Below are positions 58,765 to 64,000 of a stretch of 64,000 nt of DNA, in pieces (within the stretch, counting starts at the first letter, position 1; every line of letters begins with the position of its first letter). The notes beneath the pieces are model-generated. The model did not search any database, was not told where the DNA came from, and worked only from the letters and a program-made list of their open reading frames with translations. Both the position numbers and the translations under genes were made by a program. Source of the DNA: Symbiodinium microadriaticum (Eukaryota; Sar; Dinophyceae; Suessiales; Symbiodiniaceae); the NCBI GenBank assembly GCA_001939145.1, contig LSRX01000681.1, forward strand, positions 75,121 through 139,120. Reading direction: 5' to 3'.

Positions 58765-59140
58765 AAACAGAAAGACAGACAGATAGACAGACAGAGACAG
58801 ACCGACAAACACAGACACACAGACGCAGACAGACAGACACAAACAGACATGCAGAAACCGACGGACACAGACAAACGGACACAAACAATCAGAGGCAGAC
58901 ACACACGGACAGACAGACAGACAAACAGACAAATAGACAGACAAAGACAGACAGACGCAGACAGACGCAGACAGACAGACAGACAGAGACAAATAGACAG
59001 ATAGAGACAGACAGAGACAGACAGAGACAGACAGAGACAGACAGAGTCAGACAGAGACAGATAGAGACAGATACAGACGGACTCAGACAGACAGACAGAC
59101 GGACGGACATACACACAGACAGACAGACAAGCACACAGAC
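58765..59140 (+). repeat. GACA/CAGA simple repeat
   Basis: About 375 bp of ACAGACAGAC, GACAGAGACAGA and related units, purine-rich on +. The open frames that it creates on the minus strand (Cys/Leu/Ser-rich) are artefacts of the repeat. Confidence 0.9.
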
Positions 59141-59164
59141 GGATAGTAATATCTAAAAACAGCA

Positions 59165-59385
59165 GGATAATCGTGCTTGCAACAATGAAACCGTAAAACC
59201 GGAGCTTGAAAATTGCGGCACGACAGAACATGTGCTTCTAATCCAATAAGGCTTGGACGTATTTTGATAAGGATAGAATATAGAGGATGTGTTTGAGTGA
59301 GAACGAAGGTTCGGACGTATTTTGATGATCGTGCTTGCAATGATAAACCCGGAGCTGGAAAACTGCGACACGACAGAACATGTGA
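59165..59385 (+). repeat. Two diverged copies of a roughly 65-bp unit
   Basis: ATCGTGCTTGCAACAATGAAA to GACAGAACATGTG at 59169-59233 is repeated in diverged form at 59327-59382. The spacer also holds two copies of GGACGTATTTTGAT. Confidence 0.7.
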
Positions 59386-59699
59386 CACAGTGGCTGTCCA
59401 TGCTTTTTGATCTCACAGCTAAAACAGCTCCTGCTTGCCAGAAGCAAACACGGAGACGGACGCATAGACACATTAGAGACACACATTGACGGCTGCATTC
59501 ACAGAGAGCGGCACCAGAGCTCGTGCTACCAAGATCCTGACGCGTTTCCTGCTGAAAGTGTCTTGTGTGCCTGTCTCGCGGCACTGAAATTTCGGCTCTC
59601 GAATCCTAATGTGCTTCCTCTTGCAAACCTCTTGCGTGCTTTTCGATCGGCCCTAAGATCAGATGCGTTTCCTCTTCAACGCCTCGGGACATGCTCCCG

Positions 59700-59985
59700 G
59701 TACTAAATTTCGGAAAAGTTCTTACCACCAGCATGTCCGAAAAATTTCGGAAATTTTATGACCGCGAGCATACCTACCGAACATTTCGGAAATTTTATTA
59801 CCGTAGAGATTTCCTAAGGCTATCAAAATTTCGAAAATATTAGTATCGGGAAAAAGTAACGCCGGTACTAAAATTTCCGAAATTTAGTACCGCCAGACAG
59901 GCACACAAGAGGCTTTCAAAAAAGAATCGCGCCAAAAGTCGAGGTTCCGGTGCCCAGGGGCGCGTACCAAATTTCGGAGGCGACC
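59700..59985. repeat. AAATTTCGGAAATTT-type dispersed motif cluster
   Basis: TTTCGGAAA or AATTTCGGAA recurs about eight times, often next to GTACC or TACCG. The motif is nearly palindromic. Origin unknown. Confidence 0.6.
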
Positions 59986-60500
59986 AGCACGACATCGCTT
60001 TATTAAAGAATTATTCCATTATAACAAAGAATTTCTATACTCACTCTCCCTTTGGAATGACCATCAATTTAATAATTTTGTATCTTACTAACGTATATTT
60101 AAAATATAGAAAATTCAATTTTTCATTTGCAGACTCTATAGAATCTAACTTATATTCAGAATAATAGAATAATTTTAGATCAAACATAGTTCCAAATTTT
60201 GCTTTTCTTCTATGGAAGAAAATCCATATATATATATATAATATAAGATCATTATAATGTAATATACAAACCATCTATATATATAGATTAAAACATAAAA
60301 GAACTTTGAGAATTCTAAAGAAAAATAAGTAACCAATGCATATAATAATATACAGAACTAATTCATAAAACAAAATATAAATGTAATTATCTAATATATA
60401 ACTTCCGGCTTGTAACAAGAAAGAAGGAAAATCATGCTACTTATCATATAGCATAGGAAACATTAAATGAAATCTTCGCGAGGATAGACTGTCCATATTG

Positions 60501-61984
60501 AAGTGTTCATACAGTGGACTTAGGAAATATACGAATTGCAATGCATGGCCAAAGATGTGGGCAAATCAAAGGCATAATGGAACTTCCAGGCTCAAGCAAT
60601 TGATGAACACGATGCGTCAGCTCTTCTGATTTTGTGACCAGCTATTCTATCAACTGGCTGCAAGTGCAGTGCTTGATAAATAGTATGTGCCTGCTACTAA
60701 ACCAAGCCAACTCGACGTGGCTGAAGGCCGAACAATCCCACTCGTGCGGGATTCAGAGGTGCAGACAGGACACGAGCCAAGCTCGGTGTCTTCTCCGAAT
60801 CTAGTGTCATCTCAACTCGTTGACGCCGTGGCAGAAACAGTGCCTATAAAACTGAGGCAAGGCAGTGTGAAACGGAACTGGCTACCCAGGCAGCCAAGGG
60901 TCGCACATCTTTTCCTCATACCGTTCAGTAATACTGGTGGAACATGCACATTCTGCCAGAAGTCCATGTCTGGAAAAGACGGGTAACTCGAGCTAGCGTT
61001 TAGCCGTCAGCCTCTTGCCAGCGGCTGGCATTTGATATGTTGCCTGGATCGTCGGGCAGGATGCCAGCTGAGACATCGCCAAGTGGCTGCAAGAAGCTGA
61101 GCATGGGGCTGTTGCAACTTGAACAGTTCAACTACTTTTTGAGCAGTATCTGGCCTTCAGGCTTCGAGCACTTCGGTCTTGGCTGATGGATGTTTCGGTA
61201 GAGAATGCCAGGGGCACGGCTGTAGCCCATAGCGTGGTCGGGACTGGACGAAGTGCCCCTGCATCTTGGGCTCCTCCTGTCGCGGCTGCTTGAGACAGAA
61301 ACACAACCTAAACCCTCCGTCTACCCTCTATTAGACCCTAAATACCCTTAATTTGGGACCATATACCCCTATTTGAGGGTACTTGGAGGGTCCTGGAATG
61401 TGCATGCCCCAAGGCTTCTTCCACATGTTTGTGCAGATTGCAAGGGATGACATGTTAAACTTATCTCATTTGAAGGCTGTCCTCGATGAGTGGCCAGTCG
61501 TCCAAAGCAACCCAGGTGGCTGGCTTGAACTTATGGACCTTAAATGTGGAAAGGCAGCAAAAAAGAAGCATCTTCGCAGCATCGGTCTTGTTGGTCGCCA
61601 GCAGCAGACACAAACAGCGGAGTGATCTGAGTGCTTGTCCCAGGCGAGGATTTCCCGACTGCGATGGAACTGCGCTAGGTTCGGCGTGCGCCCGACTGGG
61701 GGCCCCAGCCTCAGACGCAGCTGAGACGTCGTGATACAGAAACATGCTAGCAAACGTGCCAAGCATTGGGCCCAAAGTCCTGCAGCTTGCCCTCGCCGAG
61801 CCAACATAATATGGGCACTCAAGCTGTACTTCCGCAGTGATTCTTGCTCAGTCGGCAATCGGAAAATCAGAAATTGACAGGGCTCCTCCACGAACTTGCG
61901 AGCTTGAGGATCCTCCCGAATGGCAGAGCAAAACATCTGCACACTTTTCGCGTTACCCTGGTTCCCTTGATTGGGGGCGCACCA
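60501..61984. other. Unassigned right flank of the AT-rich block
   Basis: One + frame (60687-60986, ending TGGTCTFCQKSMSGKDG in part) and several minus frames exist, none recognised. An imperfect inverted pattern, ACCCTCC...GGAGGGT, spans about 61312-61393. The minus piece AIREDPQARKFVEEPCQFLI (about 61863-61925) may be a later exon of the HAD-like gene. Confidence 0.3.
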
Positions 61985-62399
61985 ATCTCCAGGCCGTGGA
62001 TAAACAAATCGCAGCTCCAGTTGCCTTGACGACGTCAGCCACAAGAGCCTTCCAAACACTCAGACTTGGCGAGACCAGCAGGGGATGTACAAAGACCGAG
62101 ACTTTCGCTAGGCAGCCGTTGACGAACTGCTGCCGCGGATGGCGTGCCTGCAAGCTGTAGCGTGCTGTAGCGACATGTTCCGGACAACACCCACGCAGAA
62201 TTTTCAGAAGCCTGGATGGGGTGAAGCACCTCGGACGGGATTCTGCGTGAAGCCGTCTGCTGCAACGCTGCAAATTTGCAGAGATCTGGGCCCCATCGAC
62301 GTCGAGGAACAGCACCTGAGCAGCTTGAGCACGCACAGCACCAGCAGCGTTTCGGAATCTTGGCAGCACCTGAGAGTCCTGCAGCCGGCAAGCCCGCAA
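61985..62399 (-). CDS. HAD-superfamily-like protein (partial, minus strand)
   Basis: On the minus strand AQVLFLDVDGA (about 62319-62287) carries the HAD motif I DxDG with the nucleophile Asp. Downstream, KALVADVVKATGAAICLSTAWRL (about 62053-61985) matches motif II of the HAD group in which a strand ends in LSTAWR or LSSSWR, as in the Swiss-Army-knife RNA-repair-like HAD proteins. The sequence between is probably an intron. HAD enzymes are mostly phosphatases; the substrate is unknown. Motifs III and IV were not located. This is the first recognisable gene after the strand switch. Confidence 0.5.
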
Positions 62400-62763
62400 C
62401 GTGGGGCGGGGGAACAGGCTTTTGAGTCACAGCTTCGGAATGAAACGGTCGGGCTCCAGGGGCTCCAAGCCTGCAGACATGGCACGACAGCACAGCGCGA
62501 CGCTCCTGTCGCGTCTGAGTTCCCCCGCGGTCGCTCTGGACCAGGAGGCCCATGAAGTGCTTGCAGAATTTGTGCCTGGAGAGGATCATCCGTCAATATC
62601 GGCCGTTTGAAGTGACATGCGACCACCCTGTGGCTGCCAGCGGCGGAGCTGCGTGGCCGCCGCAGGCCAAGCAGGTTGGGAAGAGCAGCGCCTTCTCGCC
62701 CGCGGGCAGATGCCTCCAGCATATAACACTCGTGTACACGCCCCACGAACATGCTGAGCGCGT

Positions 62764-62906
62764 ACACACACACACACGCACACACTCACACTCACACAGA
62801 CACGCAGACACGCACACGCACACGCACACGCACGCGCACGCGCACGCACCCACAAACACACACGCACCCACAAGCGCACACACACACACACACTCACTCA
62901 CTCACT

Positions 62907-62937
<31 letters not shown>

Positions 62938-62975
62938 ACTCACACTCACACTCACACACTCTCTCGCTCTCTCTC
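62764..62975 (+). repeat. CA/CGCA and CT/CACT compound microsatellite
   Basis: About 210 bp of CACACG, CGCACG, ACTCAC and CTCTCA units. Open frames through it (Thr/His or Val/Cys) are artefacts. Confidence 0.92.
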
Positions 62976-63045
62976 TACCAGGCAAGAGGAAGAGGGCGGA
63001 AGCCCCTTCCCCCGCGCGCGGGCGCGCACCTGCGGTCCTTTGCAG

Positions 63046-64000
63046 GGTTTTAAGACATCTTGGCGGGGGTTTGTCCCCCCAAACTCGGCTATACATGGTC
63101 TAGCCCAGACAGGATCAGCCGCATTCAGCCGCTCAAGGAAAGAAACAAAGGTTTTAGGGCTCCGGCGAAACGCTGCTGATCCATTTATGTCATGGCTAGA
63201 TTGTATGCTTACGGAGCGTCCCCCACTGATGTAGTCAGAGCTCAGCAGTAGGTTGTTGTGCCGTGAGCCCCCCCACATTCCACGAGGCGATGCGAGAGGG
63301 AGACGGTAAACTCTTTGAGTCCCCACCTTGGTGAGACTTTTCAGCGGTGGCTCGGAGCAGCGCTTGCCGCGGCAGCCATGCCTCCTCAACTTCGGGTAGC
63401 GGTCTGCGCGTGGCCTTGGCGAGCAACTTGAGGTCAATCCATCCTGCCCCCGCTTTCTGCGCATCTTTGGGCTGTTCCGCTGTGGCACTGGAGATCTTGT
63501 GTGCCCCCATCCAGACAGTGCCGGTGGCGAATTCAACATCCATGGATCGATGGTCGCCCCCCATTTCGAGAATGGTTCTTTTGACTTTCCCCGCCAACTT
63601 GGCCCTGCAGCGACGCTCTGGACTCTGACTGATTGCTATCCAGAGCTTCCTGAGTCCCCCTTGCTCGTTCTGGCCAAGCGACATATTGGGGTTCCGCACC
63701 CTCTGGATGGCTGTCTGAACTCGTGTCCGACGGGCTTCTTCTGACTCAAGCGGCTTGTGGTCAATGGGTAAGATGGCGTACCCCCTTCTGACCCCCGGAA
63801 CAAACATACTGTCGGCATTGAGCGGCACGTCGAGTTGCCTCAAAATGTCCCTGGCCGCTTGCAGGGTGTCAGCTGCCAGCTGATCCGGGTTCCAGCCCCC
63901 CCATGATGATGGCGGGCTTTCGTCCCCCTTCCATGGCTGTATCTGCTGTACTGGCGGGAACTGACCCAGACTGACCCCGCGGGCTGCTTCTCCAACGCTG
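63046..64000 (-). mobile_element. LINE-type retrotransposon, 5' coding part (minus, runs off the right edge)
   Basis: A minus-strand frame open from the window edge down to 63235 reads GWNPDQLAADTLQAARDILR, LPIDHKPLESEEARRTRVQT, RRCRAKLAGKVKRTILEMGG and finally RIASWNVGGLTAQ. The last resembles the start of an APE-type endonuclease domain (SWNxxGL). After a stop at 63235, AAFRRSPKTFVSFLERLNAA and DPVWARPCIAEFGGTNPRQD (about 63132-63065) continue on minus in another frame. The endonuclease is cut short and no reverse transcriptase follows on this strand, so this copy is truncated or rearranged. Family assignment rests on these phrases and on the similar + strand relic at the left end. Confidence 0.6.

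Larger units (their letters stand above)
52745..60500. other. A+T-dominated, gene-poor block
   Basis: Composition changes within about 50 bp near 52745 from mixed to strongly A+T-rich and recovers near 60500. Stops are frequent in every frame and no conserved coding motif was found. Small GC-richer islands occur at about 53870-53950, 54970-55200, 55455-55680 and 59390-59700. Several tandem repeats, listed separately, fill parts of it. It could be a genuine AT-rich domain, a decayed insertion or a joining error in assembly. Confidence 0.9.

Noticed and set aside
58725-59231. 168-codon minus frame rich in Cys, Leu, Ser and Val
   Set aside because: It is the translation of the GACA/CAGA simple repeat; the same pattern is open in several frames.
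52745-60500. AT-rich block as an integrated organelle or viral segment
   Set aside because: No mitochondrial, plastid or viral coding motif is visible in any frame. The dominant content is degenerate tandem repeats.
62586-62901. Val/Cys/Ala-rich frames at the CA/CT microsatellite
   Set aside because: Artefact of dinucleotide repeats; no non-repeat coding on either side in frame.

Overview
The window looks like nuclear DNA of a dinoflagellate; I cannot place it below that level. Four kinds of evidence agree. First, short copies of the 3' end of the dinoflagellate trans-spliced leader (TTGGCTCAAG and variants) sit just upstream of intronless genes. Second, decayed LINE elements of the dinoflagellate type lie at both ends. 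Third, genes are broken into many small exons with AG|G acceptors and some non-GT donors. Fourth, nearly every recognisable gene from 3.5 to 52 kb lies on the + strand. Most genes can be followed only as conserved exons, so gene limits are approximate and many stretches are probably intron.

Layout. 0.6-2.1 kb: frameshifted LINE reverse transcriptase (+), abutting a minus-strand spliced-leader relic. 3.5-4.4 kb: C2-like fragment. 5.4-8.7 kb: protein kinase. 10.3-13.3 kb: SulP anion transporter with STAS and cyclic-nucleotide-binding domains. 13.8-20.4 kb: tubulin-folding cofactor E (TBCE), from CAP-Gly exon to ubiquitin-like end. One of its introns holds a complete intronless F-box/SPRY gene with a leader relic. 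20.8-22.1 kb: a basic nuclear-type protein and a Cys-rich exon. 22.8-26.2 kb: repeats, large inverted repeats and an assembly gap. 27.7-29.4 kb: amino-acid permease exons. 31.2 kb: TPR exon. 34.8-35.7 kb: P-loop GTPase-like exons. 39.8-44.1 kb: DEAD-box RNA helicase with a Gln/Pro-rich exon upstream. 45.5-46.1 kb: REV1-type BRCT exons. 46.4-47.8 kb: a second intronless gene (CHK/aminoglycoside-phosphotransferase fold) with a leader relic. 48-52.7 kb: unassigned exon-like pieces.

At about 52.75 kb the sequence changes sharply to an A+T-dominated, gene-poor block of about 7.7 kb. It holds several degenerate tandem repeats, including a decayed 57-bp (19-codon) coding repeat. Beyond about 60.5 kb the composition recovers and the recognisable features (a HAD-like gene and the 5' part of a LINE) are on the minus strand. 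The AT-rich block therefore lies where a + gene array meets - features.

The genes do not form a pathway. The main interest is genome dynamics: mRNA recycling into nested intronless genes, short in-phase introns with unusual donors, and the AT-rich block at the strand switch.
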